From the NCBI RefSeq assembly GCF_034190915.1, contig NW_026947484.1:68651482-68715481 (forward strand): 64,000 nt of DNA, in the 5' to 3' direction. Source of the DNA: Cavia porcellus (Eukaryota > Chordata > Mammalia > Rodentia > Caviidae). Positions 37,221-50,700 of the stretch are shown one piece after another; positions within the stretch are counted from its first letter, which is position 1; every line of letters begins with the position of its first letter. The position numbers and the translations under genes are program-made. The notes under the pieces are model-generated. The model did not search any database and had not been told where the DNA came from. It saw nothing but the letters and a program-made list of their open reading frames with translations.

Positions 37221-39954
37221 CAAACAACAGAATGTGTTCATTTTATTATTTTACACTCACAAGGTAGTCAAACAGAAATCCCATAGCTTTATAGGTCTTT
37301 TCATCAAGTTGAGCAGGGGTAGCGAGATCCTAATAAAGGAAGCTCTCCAGTGACAGACATGGGAGGCAGAGTCTAGGACTGTCCCCAGCTGTGCTCTCAG
37401 AACAGTGTCTGTACTTCATCACTCTTCCTTCTCGGTGCTTTTTCTTGTAAGAATTAATTAAATATGTGCTGATTGAATGATGCATATATTTCTATCTTTC
37501 CACATAATATAATGATTATACTAAAATGCACACTTAAGACTGAGTACACACACACACTTAAGTACTTAAGTAGATGGCAACAAGAAGCTTCTACAGTAAT
37601 AAACTCAACTGCTAAACATAAAAGGACATTTTGTTTAGTGGTAAGGACAAAATTGTAACTTATTCCTTTAACTTAGAGGTACACGAATTAAACCCTTAAG
37701 TTTAATACAAATGGCATAGTAACTAATATGTAACTAATATCTTGGTACTAAAATGAATAGTTGGAAAGTTTGAAGTTTTATTGTTTTATCATACTCTTGT
37801 TCTGATAGCTGTAAAAGGAATTAAATAAATAAAACAAACATTCTCTGTCCTCTCAATTTGCTTTCCTGTTCAGCATTAACATGAGCATCCACTGACCAGT
37901 TTTTCAAGTTCTTGGATACTTCTACTGCTTGGAAAGAATACCAACAACACAGAGCTATGACTGACCTCTCAAGGTCTTTCTGCTCTAAAGTTCACATATT
38001 TCTGGTTAGAAAAGAGAGGTTAAAGAGGAAAATTAAAAGAGAGAGATAAATAAATACACCTGTCTAGAAAATTGCTCATATGCTTGCTCAATCCATTATT
38101 TAAAAAGGATACTTATCTCTTTCCCTTATTGCAATTTCCACCCTCTTTAGAAGCCCTAGGAAATTCTGAGTTTGTTTTTAAAATAAGAAATTAAATTCAA
38201 GCAATTATCAATTATTCATGTCAGCAGTACGGAGTTTGCATAAATTATGTGTGAACTTCATTTTAACCTATAGCATCAATCAGATGCTTTATCAAAACTG
38301 TTTGAGGGTCCTGAGAGACTAAGTTGCAAAATTCTGGAGGAGAAAACAGTAAAATCAATAAAGTGGAGAGAACAAAAGAGTGTGAAGGGTGCATTATCAA
38401 GACTATAAGCCCTGAAATAATTCATGTATTGTTTCATAAACATGAATATTTATAGCTCAGGTAACAGGTTCACAGGAATTCCAGGTTAGATATATTTTTC
38501 AATACTTATTCAGCTTTCATTAAAGAATAAACAGCCATTTAGAAAGTCCCATGGCTTTCATTATTTTTCATTCTCAAAGGTATCTCAGTATTTTCTGTTT
38601 TATTCTACTGAAGACATCAGCTTAGAGGACAAACATAGCTTCGTCAGTCAAGGGACTATCTCAGAACACTGGGACCTTTAACAATGGATAGCATGTTTAT
38701 TCCAGGGTCTTCTATCACAATGCCCGCAGGGCTGGGGGCGGGGGACCAGGAGGGAAGAGTGCGATATTCTGCTTACTGATGTAGTTACTTGTATTCAGGA
38801 AGAGCAGCTCTTAAGAAGTCACCTCTTGGGCCACTGACGGGAATTATTATCTCTAGGGATGCAGCTAAACCCCGATGACCCACAAGGGGGAAGCAGAGAA
38901 TAAATAACCCTATGTCACTGCTGAGGCACAACTCCTGTTCTACCTGAAACTTTCACTGCCACATGCGAGGAGGAGAGACCAGGAAGCAAGGAGAAGCAGT
39001 AAGACAGTCCCTAAAGGTCATCTGTCTGGTGTGGCCAGCAAGGTGAACAGTCCAAAAGGTTTAAACACAAGATATCAAACACAAAGGCCCACTGCGTGTA
39101 ACATCATAGAACAACAGATCAATGACTCTGACTGGGATACATTTTACTAATTCACCTAAAGGAAACAGCTGAAGTCAACAGTCTTGTAATTATTCTAAGG
39201 AAGACCAAGTAGACTTTTTATATCCCACGCTAAACTGAAAATCTTCTTCTTGATATATTCCCTTGCCTGCTGCTCCCTGTGCTGCTAAAGGTGACCCCAT
39301 CTCCAACAGGAAAAGTTTATACTAGAAGTCCTGAGTCCATAGCTGCTGTGAGACGCCCTTGGCAGTGGATCCAGTTCACATCAAGGTAGTGAAGTGACAG
39401 GGGGCGAAGGCAGGAAAGGAGCTCTCCAAGGCCAGATGGTGGTGCATCCAGGGCACCCTGCTCGTGCTCATGCTGCAGGTCTGATGAGTAAGGGAAGAGG
39501 AGGTGTGGAGACACCACAGAGCAAGATTAGCAGTGCAGGAGGACTTGGTCATGACAGATCTGAACATAAAAGGCATTTTAGTGTTCTTATTTGGGTTTCG
39601 AACTATTACTCAGCACCAGAAGGAGATGTAATGGGAGACAAGAAGCATTTAGGAGACTGACAAGGACACTAGCAAGAGAAGAGGGACAGGCCACCACCAT
39701 TCAGCTAATGCAGCTGGACAAAAGGTGTGTGCGAGATTTCTGAGAGGCACTGAAGAGGAAGGGGAATTCTGTAGGGAGAATGGGACAACCACCAGCTGTG
39801 AGGTGAAGGGGAGGATGGCCGGCTTCTGATCTGGCTATGCAAACTATGTGCACCAACTATGCAAATGAGGCGACTTCCAAGAAGCCGGAAGATGATCAAC
39901 AGTGTTACTTCCGACAATATACTACGTCATGGAGTCATCTCAACATACAATCTA

Positions 39955-40310
39955 TAGCTATGACTGACGTGTGGATGTTTGTGTCTGTCTAAAATGCAGA
40001 CGCTGGAGTCTAATTCCAGTTGCTATTAGAAGATGAGGCCTTGGGCAGGAATTGGGTCTCAAGGGCATAGCGCTTGGGGATGCGATTAGTGTCCTCACAG
40101 AAGAGGCCTGAGGGAGACTGCCTGTCACTCCTGCCATGTGAGGACATGCAAAAGGTGCCATCTGCCATGAAGGAACAGTCTCCAAATGTTGAATTTACTC
40201 CTGTCTTGATCTTGGACTCCCCGGTCTCCAGAACTGAGCATTACATTTCCACTGTTTGTAAATTATCAAGTTCAAGATACTCTGTTATAGCAGCCTGCAA
40301 TATGACATCT
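39955..40310 (+). mobile_element. MLT1-like MaLR LTR (ERVL-MaLR)
   Basis: Contains 'gtgtcctcacagaagagg', 'catgtgaggacatgc', 'cttgatcttggactcc', 'gtctccagaactgagc' and 'ctgttatagcagcctgcaa', in the order of the MLT1 LTR consensus as I know it. Solo LTR; no internal retroviral genes seen. Confidence 0.65.
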
Positions 40311-41929
40311 GTGTATGTAAATTTTCTTAATTGCTGGTTTACAACATAAACTTTTAGTAATATGTATTTTTCATCAATGGTCCATAAATTTTTGATAACC
40401 ACTGATCAAGTAACTAATATTTAGTATATGTGGGAGATGTTACTTTGCAAAAAACAAATTGAAAATATTGAAAAACAAGACACTGATAAGGATACTACCT
40501 CTTTTTGGTAGGTTTGTTGGGTCTACTCATGTATAGCGTAACTCTATCTTAACATTGTAACATGGTTGGTCAAATCCTAGGCATGAAGAAATAATACTTC
40601 TCCCCATTATGACCACAGATCTCATAATGGGAGGTTTCCGGTCTAGTATTAAGTTAGTATATTTCCCTTCTAAGCACAGAATAGTGGCTGCTTTTTTTGG
40701 CTTTGCTTTGGAAAACTATCTCCTCACAATAGTTGTTTGCAGGAACAAGAAAGAGAAGACCCATACACATGTTGGTTCTGCAAAATGGCAACATTCTTAA
40801 AACCAGAAATGATGTGTGAAAGATTAAAGAACCACAGAAAATGTATTTCCACCTGTCCTGGTTAAATCTTCCTTGAAAATAGAAATAAAAGACAAAATGA
40901 AAAATCCATTCCTTATAGCAAACGAGACTTTCACCTATGAGTTAGTTTATTTTGAAACGGAATTAGATTCTAGGAGTAGGCAGCACACATCCAAAATAAG
41001 ACACAGTGGTCTCCTCTCATCAAATATATTGCTATGGCTGAAGCAGAGAAAATGTCTAATAGGAAGCAACCTGGCAAAGGGATGATCTAACTCAGATGTT
41101 AATAATTCATTTATCAGAAACAGGAGTAGTAGCATGAAATGTCAGCAGACAGTTTCATTTGTAGGGAGGCCTTTCCTATACTATACCCACCACAAGAGTT
41201 AATAATAATAAAAGAAAAACTGAATTGGAGAATAGGTTTTTATGGTCTCCACTTACAATGTTATTTCTTTTGTATCATTATTTAGACATGCCATCATTTT
41301 GGGACTTGCAAAAGTGACAAGAAAGGAATTTATATAACTGTTTTTTGGTGATTTCCTTTCCTTCAAAGCTCTTGCATTACAGATATAATCATGAAAATCT
41401 TGGGAGTAATGAAATTTTGTGGGTACAGCCTCTGCTAGTATGGAAAACCTTTTAGGTATTAGTTTCTAAGTCACCTCTCAGTTCAACCCACTAGAAATTT
41501 ATATCATTCATCATTGTATCCAAGCACTTAGTACAAAACCACTTGGAAAGCTAGGCAGTGAATATTTGTTCAATGAATGAACAAATGAAGCCAAGTAAGA
41601 AAGAATTCCAAATATGGTTTGAGGCCTCCTCATCTGTCTGCAAAGGGAAGCCATTTTTGCAGAGCACCTGCCTTGGTGTCCCTGGTCTGACAGTGATCAG
41701 AAGTCCTCACCTTCACTCTTATTTCAATCCACAGAGGGGAGAGGGGAAAATTCTAACAGTGGTTTGAATAAGCCATGGCTTACCTTTAGAGAAACAGGAG
41801 AAGCTAAACCACTAATCCTAGAAATAGACAGACTCCTAGTCTTAGTTTAGATTTGGAATGTTCATATGTACACATATTTTGAGAGGAATTAGATATTGAA
41901 TAGAACATGTAATTACAATAACAGCCCTA

Positions 41930-42115
41930 ATTATATATCGCCTATTATATAGCCAACTCTGTATGCTTTACACATTTTATTTTTGAGATCTAAGTATTAT
42001 TCTATTTCAGGTATTTTTAAAAAAGAATATAAAAGCTCAGAGTTGTTGTACCCAGAAAACAAAGCTAATCAAGGATAGCCAGGGCTAAATTTTAGTCAGC
42101 TCTTCTAAACTAAAA
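41930..42115 (-). mobile_element. MIR SINE, diverged
   Basis: 'tttacacattttatttttga' through 'aaagctcagagttgttgtac' follows the reverse-complement MIR layout. Confidence 0.45.
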
Positions 42116-45100
42116 ACTCGTTTCCTAATGCCAAGAAATGACTATTCCAACAGAGTTATCTACTTAGGGACCCATGCTTAAAGATAGATCCGTCCTTCAT
42201 ATCTGCCAATGTGATCTAATGAGAGGAGCAGCAGCTCAGCCATGAGCACCTGAAATACCCATAACCGTAAATATAACCCATAATCACCTGGACACATGCT
42301 TTTGATCAGGCAAAAGAAAAACCATGAGACAGAACTATTGATAGGCATTACAGAGACTTCTGATACCCCAGGGGACTTCTGGCTTTCATAAAGCAGAGGT
42401 CCAGAGTGCTGGTGTTGCATCTTAAAAATGCTATATGGATAGCCTTAGGGACACTCACACTCCTATGCCCCCCCCCCCGCCAAAGCTAAGAGTGGGTCCA
42501 CACAGGACAGGGCAAACAACTCAATCACCCCGATTCTTGTTGGGCAGAGGCCCAGTTTAAAAATAATTATCACAAAGAATACAGCTTTGAAGGGACAGGC
42601 TGTAAAAAAGCCATCAAAGTCAATACTCAGTTGTCTTTACACACAGACAAAGACATCATGGTTAGTGAGGCTAGGTTCACCACACCCTTAGAGAATATGA
42701 CCTCACCACTGAGGTTCAGTGCAAAAAGTACCACCTGGAGATGCAGCTGCAACTTGTTTTATGGGTCAGGTATCTGCAGAGCTCAATACTGTGTTCTTCG
42801 GTCTCTACAAAGAGCCATGACTATCCCTCCAATCCTTCACAAGGATGTTTGTCATGTCAACATGACCTCTACTTTCTGTAGTTTAAGTGTGTTGGGGGCC
42901 TATGCCTACACCCCTAAGCCCCCAAATGGGTGCACAGTAAAGGCTCAAAGGAATGAGACAAGTGGCATGGTCTTCAGGGCTGCAGGTGGAGTGAGATCCT
43001 CGGCAGGGCTTGTAACTCTGCTAGCCAGCTGACTGGGCCTGGGCAGCCCGTATTTAATCAGAACAAGCAAGGGGTTGAGTGGACAATGGAGGAAACCTGA
43101 GCAAGATGTTGGGAGGGGCTCAAGGACCCCTCAGAGCAACAGAGGATGCTAATTAAGGAAAACTATCTAGAAGGTCTCCAGGTGGCCTCAGCTGTGGCCT
43201 ATCTTGCCCCCTGAGGCATCTCCTCATTCTCAGTTCAACCGTGCCAGGGACATGCCACAGTCCTGCACGTGTATCCAGCTTCAGTGGCTCCAACATAAGT
43301 GTATCTCTTTTCTCCCCAAATATTGTGATAAACTTAAGGAATGAATATAATACAGTCAGTTTTGCTATTACGCATGTTTTAAGAGCATGAATTTCTTCCA
43401 ACATGGTTCATGTATGAGGAAACATTTTGAGCATATGTGACATAGGCATTTGATTACATTGATTTTCTACTAGAAACCCTAGACAAATTCAGAAAGCACA
43501 CCAATGTGAACCAAACCCTGCAGCAACACACAACACACACACATGCAACCTCACGGCTCGGCAGCCCACAGCTACCCACCTAGCCGGCTCCTGTGCTGCA
43601 CCTTCTCCCTGGTCACAAATAACCTTCTTCCACCTCACAACAGGGGTGGCCCGCCACCCTTCCAACAGGGCACCCTGGGGACATTGCCCATTCTGTTTAC
43701 TGTTCCGCTCTCTCCATGCCTGTTTTGTGTTTTCTCTCTCTATTCTGTATTTTACATAGGGTTTTAATATTTACCTCTTTTTTCTCTGTTTTCCCCTTGC
43801 ACACATGGTGGCAGCTGTGAGTGAAGCTCGGCTCACGGTCACATCCCTCCATAAATATGTAAAGTACTGCCTTTATTACACTTTGTATATATCTCTCCAC
43901 TACTTAATATATACACAAAATTGGACTATCATTTTGTTGAATACCCTTCTTGTATACATGTGTGCGTCACTGACAGATCTGTTAGTGTCTGAGTTGACCT
44001 CTGTTTTCTTATTACTTTAAGATTTTTCAGAGTGATATCATTCTTAGCAATGAATATGTTGCATAATAGCGGAATGAACTAAAGGCTGAAATTTATCAGT
44101 GATGTTTTTGTGTTAAACGCTACTTTAAGAAATATTTTAGATTCACAGAAAAATGAGAAAAAGGCACAGAGATGTCCCAACTTCCCTTCACCCCACACAG
44201 GCATCACCAGTGATGTCTTTCTAACAAGCCCTGAACGAGTCAAGCCTCTTCTTGAATGTTTCATGATAGTTTGTAAATTAAGCTGAAAACCAGTTCACAT
44301 TGTCTGAAATTATAGTCCGTTGTGTGAAATTTACTAAACATTATCATTTACAATCTAGACAATATCAAGTAGTCTAAAGGAAAATGATCCAATTTAATTT
44401 AGTCTTGTTCTTGTTTTGTTTGGAAGTTCTGGAAAAGCCTATGAAGTTTGTATATTGAAGTTTTCACCATAGAATTTGGTGTATCATATTTACTTGCTTG
44501 TATTAACAACAAAGTTCTTTGTACATGGTTAGAGAAAAGACAAACACATGTACAGTCTCATTTTCTAGATCATATGATTTAACTTATTAACTTAATAAAA
44601 CACTAGTTAAGAAATTTTCCCTTAAAAAAAGTAGACTGTAAACTGCACATAATAAATAGGCCAAGCGCTGTGTTTGCAACTTCTTTGACTCCAATCTAAA
44701 CATTTAAATAAAAATTCACATGAAAGTATCTAAATCACATTTGCAGTAACAGGAAAAAAATTTAATATGATATAGTGACCAAAAATACCTACAAATCCTT
44801 GTAAGGATCCGGGTCACTGTAAATAATAGAAAACAATCCCAGTTACGCACAGAGAAATGTTAAAATATTCTGTGTTACCCAGTCCATGTGTGTTTCCATT
44901 TGCATTCACTACAAATGTCTCCACTAGCTGCAAAGTGAAACTACACCCCTATGACCGGGAAAGACAGAGAAGAAAGGTGATACATACCAAGAGTGGCACT
45001 AATTCCTAAGTGTTTCATGTGTATTAGTGAAAACCCATCATTGATAAAGAGAATAAAAGAGAAATAAAGTAAGAAAGCTCCTGACCATGGCCTCAAATGC

Positions 45101-45463
45101 AGCAACAGTACTTTTTCAACATAACGAAATAAAGTGACTCTTTTGGAGCGTTACTTTGGCCTTCCTCTTTAACATTTTTATCTCTGAACAAATGGGTCAA
45201 TGACCCCACGGAAGGCAGGGGCCCAGGCTTCCTTCCATACTGAAGATCCTGAAAACCTGCCTGCTCCCCAGAACTCACTCTGCAGCCTTTTTTTTTACTG
45301 TGTAGACCACCGTTTTGTCTTCTTAGAACCTTTGATGAAAGACCTGTTTACCTTGCCGTAAGTTAAGGGTTATTTGTTAGCCAAAGACTTCTGAAGAAAA
45401 TACCTTCCTCAGTAGGAGCAGAAAACCACGCTCCTTGCCAGCCGCCCCTCATTTGAGCCTTAC

Positions 45464-45540
45464 TTGTTCTCATTGCTTGCATCGTAACGAGGCATTGGAT
45501 CCAAGTCATTCCCATTCACGTCACAACTCGCCAGCGCATC
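45464..45540 (-). CDS. PCSK5: PCSK5 internal exon, Asp-rich calcium-binding segment
   Basis: This 77-bp exon encodes 25 codons plus two bases: DALASCDVNGNDLDPMPRYD followed by ASNEN and the AA of a split Lys codon. It continues directly from the NY that ends the upstream exon. The acceptor is a long pyrimidine tract ending GGCCTAG, and the donor is CAA|gtaagg. In furin-type convertases this stretch just after the catalytic Asp contributes Asp ligands to structural calcium sites; that role is taken from the family, not shown here. It starts in phase 0 and ends in phase 2, and the split Lys is completed by the first base of the exon at 14824, about 30.6 kb away. Too short to appear as a long open frame, it was found by reading the expected continuation. 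Confidence 0.95.
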
Positions 45541-47611
45541 CTAGGCCACAGAGGAGGAAGCGAGAGGAAAGGGACAGTCGTTAATTAGCCACCAACCCGC
45601 AGGCTCATGCATTCTTAAACACATTTCCGCAGGAGAGTAATTAGGTTAACTAATACGCTCATAGTTCACCGGTGTCAGAAGGCCTTGGGGAGGGTAAGAA
45701 CCAGTACTTTATTTTCCTCCTGAAGGTGAAGGAATGTTTTACACAGACCAAAGAGGTGCCAGCATTTCTCCACTTCATACCTAGAATGAACCAGTTCACA
45801 AAATGTGTGTTTTTTAAAGATACCCTCGGTTACTACCTTTTCTACAAAATAGTCCTCAAATACCTAGAAGCAAAGCAATTTCTTCTCTAGGTCCTTTCCC
45901 TATTTCTTACTTCATTTCTTGAGCTTCAACTTCTTTATCATAACTTAAAGATTTTAGAAGACAATGTCTACTGCATATGATTGACAAGCCAACTAAAATC
46001 AGTATTAGATATTTATTTGATCAAATACTCTGAGGCCCCTGTTAAGTGTGTGGGTTCAGAGATTAAATCCACTGTAGAGTCTATAACTCCAACATTTACT
46101 AACAACTCAACTGGTTTTTGACCAATCAAAATGATGAGCAAGGTTTTCCTATTAAAACCTTTCAAAATGAGGAAGTAGAGTCACCAAAAACAAGGCTGGA
46201 TTTGTGTGCTTTCAAAACTGATTATGAAAAGTCTCCAAAATATTAAAAAGATGTTATCAGGTTGTTACCACTGTTTAAATTTATTTCATTGTAGGTAACT
46301 ATTGTTCAGAAGCTTTTTCTTAGGCTCCATGATGACTCCTAACTTCAGTGTTAGTGAAATTCAATACCATCTTTGTTTTCTGCCTTTATGAAAGGCTCAT
46401 GTTTCTAAAATAACTTTTAGTACACTGGTCTCGGAATGTTTGGAGAAATTAAGGAAAATATACCCTACCTCACCCTCTCATAGGTGGTCTCTGCCACCTG
46501 AAGCCAGATCTTCTTAGTGGTTAGTAGAGTAGAGAAGACTTTGGAGACAACCGAATGTAACTTAGTAATTTCACTTGTGAAGAAAAAGGAGCCCCCAAAA
46601 AGTTAATTTTTGGCCTGTTTTGTCATGAGACAAAAGAAGAGTGAAGCCCAGTTCTTCAGTCACCTCATTTGGTTTTTTCTACTTTTCTCTGGCTTCCACA
46701 CAACAACAGTTAACTAGGACTGTTTGATTGTACAGGTAATTCTACAGCATTTTCTTTCAAGGGATGAGCACTGAGAAAGGTAAAGGCCACAATCAGAAAT
46801 AGGTGAAAGCTGTTTGTACTGAATGAAATGCAGTTCTGAAGTAGGAGCAGCAACACACAGCAAAACCCAGCTTGCCCATCCCTGCTGGGGGAGAGGCGGG
46901 CAGCTCCGATCTTCACCTGACCCTGTATAATTCCCCTAGAGGCCAGGATTCAGTGTCCGCACCTATTAAAGAGGGGACTAATCTAAAGCTTCTTTTAACT
47001 TTTCATATTCTACCCTGTGCATAGGCACAAGGTTATGTGAACGTGTCAGGGTGCAAGTGAGGAGAATCACTCAGCCTGAGTCAGTTTGTGGTTTTTCTTA
47101 AGAAACAGAAATGGCTAGACAGCTTCCTAGGGACTGGTAAGGGGCTGATCATTACTGGAGGGGGAGAGAGGAGGGGGGCAGGCAGAGACAAAGAGGGAGT
47201 AACTGAGAAGCGCTATCCTTTCCTATAAAAGGAACAGCGTTGCCCGGCTGGTTGAGTGTTGCCCGTAGCCAATGGAGTCAGCAGTGGAGTTTCTGCTACC
47301 TTTCTGCTTTTAAAGGTCCGAATATCAAGGACACCCAGAAGTAAAAAACTGTTACCTCATGCTTCCTGTACTTAAAGAGCTTATCTTTTATAAAAAAGGA
47401 GCAAAACAGAGTATATTGCATCTGTGGCTGCATTTTTCTGGAAACACTTCTTTTTCCTTTTTTTTTTGTTTTTGTCTTTGGGAAGACAGGGTTTCACTCT
47501 GTAGCCCAGGCTGGTCTTAAACTCACAGGGACTCTCCTGCCTCAACCTTCTAAGTGCTATGTTTGCCATCATGCCTGGCAGGGAAGACTGCTGAGCACAG
47601 CAAAAACTCAC
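45541..47611 (-). other. PCSK5: PCSK5 intron of 2.07 kb
   Basis: Bounded by gtgagt at 47611 and ggcctag at 45541. Apart from the B1 SINE next to the donor (47451-47582) I see no gene or clear repeat. A purine-rich patch lies at 47155-47190. Confidence 0.9.
47451..47582 (-). mobile_element. B1-type SINE next to a PCSK5 splice donor
   Basis: Reverse-complement B1: a T-run, then 'agacagggtttcactctgta', 'gcccaggctggtcttaaact' and 'catcatgcctggcag'. Its 5' end lies about 30 bp from the donor at 47611. Confidence 0.85.
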
Positions 47612-47755
47612 ATAGTTTTGCATGAGGTCAGGGTGGGTTCTCTCGATGCCGTCGTCCAGGATGGTCACCACGATGTTCTTCCCCGTGTAGCCTCTCTTCC
47701 AGGCTCCTTCGATATTCATGTCTGACTGGCAGGGATGGGTGTTGTCACTGCAGTG
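47612..47755 (-). CDS. PCSK5: PCSK5 internal exon, start of catalytic domain with catalytic Asp
   Basis: Exon of the secretory-pathway endoprotease PC5/6, which cleaves precursor proteins after paired basic residues. It encodes 48 complete codons, starting HCSDNTHPCQSDMNIEGAWK and ending HPDLMQNY. The motif TILDDGIERTHPDL is the Asp box of furin-type subtilases, and its first Asp is the catalytic one. The preceding base pattern is a good acceptor (pyrimidine tract, then TGTAG) and the exon ends TAT|gtgagt, a near-consensus donor; both ends are phase 0. Paralogue choice rests on the downstream exons, which read as PCSK5 rather than PCSK6 or furin. The 41-residue spacing from this Asp to the His in the third exon equals that of PC5/6. 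A B1 SINE sits about 30 bp beyond the donor. The open frame reads on into the intron, but this is not coding in the spliced product. Confidence 0.96.
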
Positions 47756-50700
47756 CTACAGGAGGAAAGGACATTGCAGATTACTGAAAAGTGCGGTGAT
47801 ACGAGAATTCCCTGTTAAGGCAATCCCTTATCAGCAATTATTAGAATGATGGTAGAGGAAGCCTGAATCTTCAGCATGGTACACAAGGAAGACAGAGGGA
47901 AGAGACAGGGGAAAGCAAGTCCACAGAAATCTGCCACCAGCTGTGACTTGCTCTGATACCATAAATCCTTTGGGAAAAAACATAAAAGTAAGACTTATCT
48001 CAACAGCAGATTAATGACACATCATTCTGTTGTTAGCAAGTGTGAATGAGACTTAAATATCCATGGCAGGACTTCATTTATAGATTGAAACCAGGTAACT
48101 AAAGAGCGGGAACTTTATGACATCTTACCAGGTACCCTGAAGTCACAACTCGAACTAACTTGAATACCTTTGGTACAATTAGCTAAAGATAGGCCTTTGT
48201 GAAAAACCTGAGAATGAGAAAAATATAACAGGGCCTCAAGATTTTTCATTCAATTAACAATGCTTCCTCTACCATTATGTACAGGGGCAGGCACGTTCAT
48301 TCCGTGCTACTTTGAGAAGAAAAAGAGTGCAAAGTCCAGAAAGGTCCCCAGCCAGGAAAAAGTGGGTGAGGACTTCAAGGTGCAGCTGTAAAACGTGGAT
48401 CCTTGGCTCATTAGGTTTAGAAATCTCATTCCACCCTGGCTACAACATGCAAACATACTGAAGAAGGAATTAAGCTAGTGGCTGGCTTTTCCTGATGTAA
48501 TTTACTTTCATTTGTGCAACCCACACAGTTTTTTCTTTAAAGTCATCTTTTTGAAGTATCCCTCTGAATGGTGCTGTTTTCCAGGTTCTGAGGGCTGGGG
48601 AGAGAAACAAAAGAGAAGAGATGTGCTGCTCCACAATGCCATAGCAACACCAGCCACCCTGGCCCTGCACCATTCACTCCTCCCTCCTGCTTTGTGACAA
48701 AGAGTTCAGCATTTAGAGAATGGAGAGCATGCTAAGCTTTCTCTTCTCTAAGCACAATGGAGACCCCACTGTCACTAAGGCCTTTAACGCACACTTTATT
48801 GGGCGCCTACTGCCTGATGGGTATGGCCAGGAACAAGGCCCTGAGGTTCTGGTACTAAAGGGGAGGCACAGAAGATGAAACAAATGAATCTACTCAGTGC
48901 TCTCTGGGTTTTCAAGGCATTAAAGTGGTGATAAGACGGTGAATGGGTGGGGGGGGTCCTGAGTATACTGGGTTAGGTGGGATGGTCAGAAAAAGACTCT
49001 GATCTCTGAAAAAGTGCAATGTGAAATTGGACATAACTGATGAAAAACAATGGGTATACCCAAGAGCCTGGGGACAGATGTCATGCAGGGGGTGCAGCAA
49101 ATGCGAAGACTGTCACGTGGGTAAGAGCTTACTGAGAAAGATGGGTACTGCTTGGGAGCATGGTACAGAAGGCAGCACACCAGAAACACAGGCGATGTTA
49201 GGTGGCGGGGCTCTGTCTGCCTTGATTCATCTTTCACTCCAAGCAAACCCTCACTGGATGCTTCTTTTTTTGCAAGTCGCATCCTTCAGAGCAAATACTA
49301 ACCAGTGATGGAGCCCTTTAAGACCCCTTGACAGTATTTGTTCATGAGCTTATTCTCTAAGTGACACTGCTGTACATTGAATGTTACAAATATATTTGAA
49401 TAGTTTCAAGGATCCTTTTTAAGAATGCACCACTCATTCAGGAGAGATGTCAGTTGCATAGAAGATAAGGGCTGGCCTGTATTTTATACAACATTTGCAT
49501 CTTCCCCCCCCCTTCCGACTTCATCCTGACACTTGAAGCCCTATATATATATACACGCTAGTACCCTACAGTGCTGATGGAGTCCTGTTTGACCTTCACC
49601 CTACACTTTCCCAGGCACAGCTAAAGACTCAGATCTTCCCCCAAAAACCTTCTCCTCTTCCCTCCACTGAGAGCACACACATCAATCTGTTCTCCACAAT
49701 TCTGCTCACTGAATTCAGCTGAGCCACTGTTGACTCCTACCTAATTACTGTTGAATTTCAGGTGTGAGTTTTGTCTCTTTAAAGGACTTAAGTCTCGCCT
49801 AGGAGTTTACAAACATTAGGTTGATCCACACCAGAAAGGAGAGCATACTTTCAACTTCATTTTCAAGATCAAAACTGCTAGCATGCTTCCTGCTCTGACC
49901 TCTTCAGAGACACCAGCCAGCCAGCTAATGTTTGGTTAACAGAAATAATAATGAAAAAAACTACTGCAGGTTTCCTAAATAGCTACTTTTTTAAAAAAGT
50001 CTCATTCTGGCCAAGAGTGTGGCCTCTCCTCACCAAATATTTTAATTTAACACAAAGCAGCTTTGACAGGTTTCCGTTTCATTTTCTTTTGCAAACCTGC
50101 TCTGACCACCTGTGGTATCGATTGATACAAGAAGCAATGTTAGTGTGGCCAAGGGGTAGGCGGGGGAAGGAAACGCACAGGAAATGGGTAACCCACAGAT
50201 GGGATAACTGTCCTGGAATGGAGGGTGCTGCCTGAAATTGTAATCAGGAAAACTGAAGAAAACCAGCCATCTATGGAAAACATGTGTGCTAAAAGTGGAG
50301 TAACTGGTTTTCTTTTTTCCACCTCTGTTTTTGTTGAATCTGACTTTACCATTAAATATTCTGGTACTACTTTTTTTTTCTTATGCTTGCTTGCTCTCTT
50401 TCTTAATTTCGTTTTTACATCCACCACCATGGCATTACTGGAAGGCGGAGCGGAAACAGAAAATGATGCATTCATTTGTAATTCAGCAGGTATTATGTCA
50501 AAGGGAAAATGTCAAAGGGAAAAAATTTAATCAAACCCTATAGTATTTCTTGCAAGTGAGTAATAAGGCAAAGAGCATTGAAATCAGAACTTTAAATCCA
50601 CAGCATATACCTTACATTTGTAGCATATCTGATGTGCTCTAGGCTTCCCAATCTGTTTCTGATAAGAGCTGTTCTATACCTCACACGTTCAAAGGGTAAA

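Larger units (their letters stand above)
14825..45463 (-). other. PCSK5: PCSK5 large intron of 30.6 kb
   Basis: Bounded by gtaagg at 45463 and cccgcag at 14825. It separates the exon for the calcium-binding segment from the one carrying the catalytic His. It contains several SINEs, a chimeric LINE-derived insertion (17235-17944), microsatellites, LTR-like repeats, a DNA-transposon relic (33490) and the unexplained open frame near 28 kb. I see nothing recognisable in 14980-16070, 19100-21100, 25470-27790, 28090-30560, 30610-31860, 34000-39950, apart from a weak MIR-like piece at 37130, or 42120-45460. A GC-richer block at 42600-43260 may be an old LTR but I could not assign it. Confidence 0.9.
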
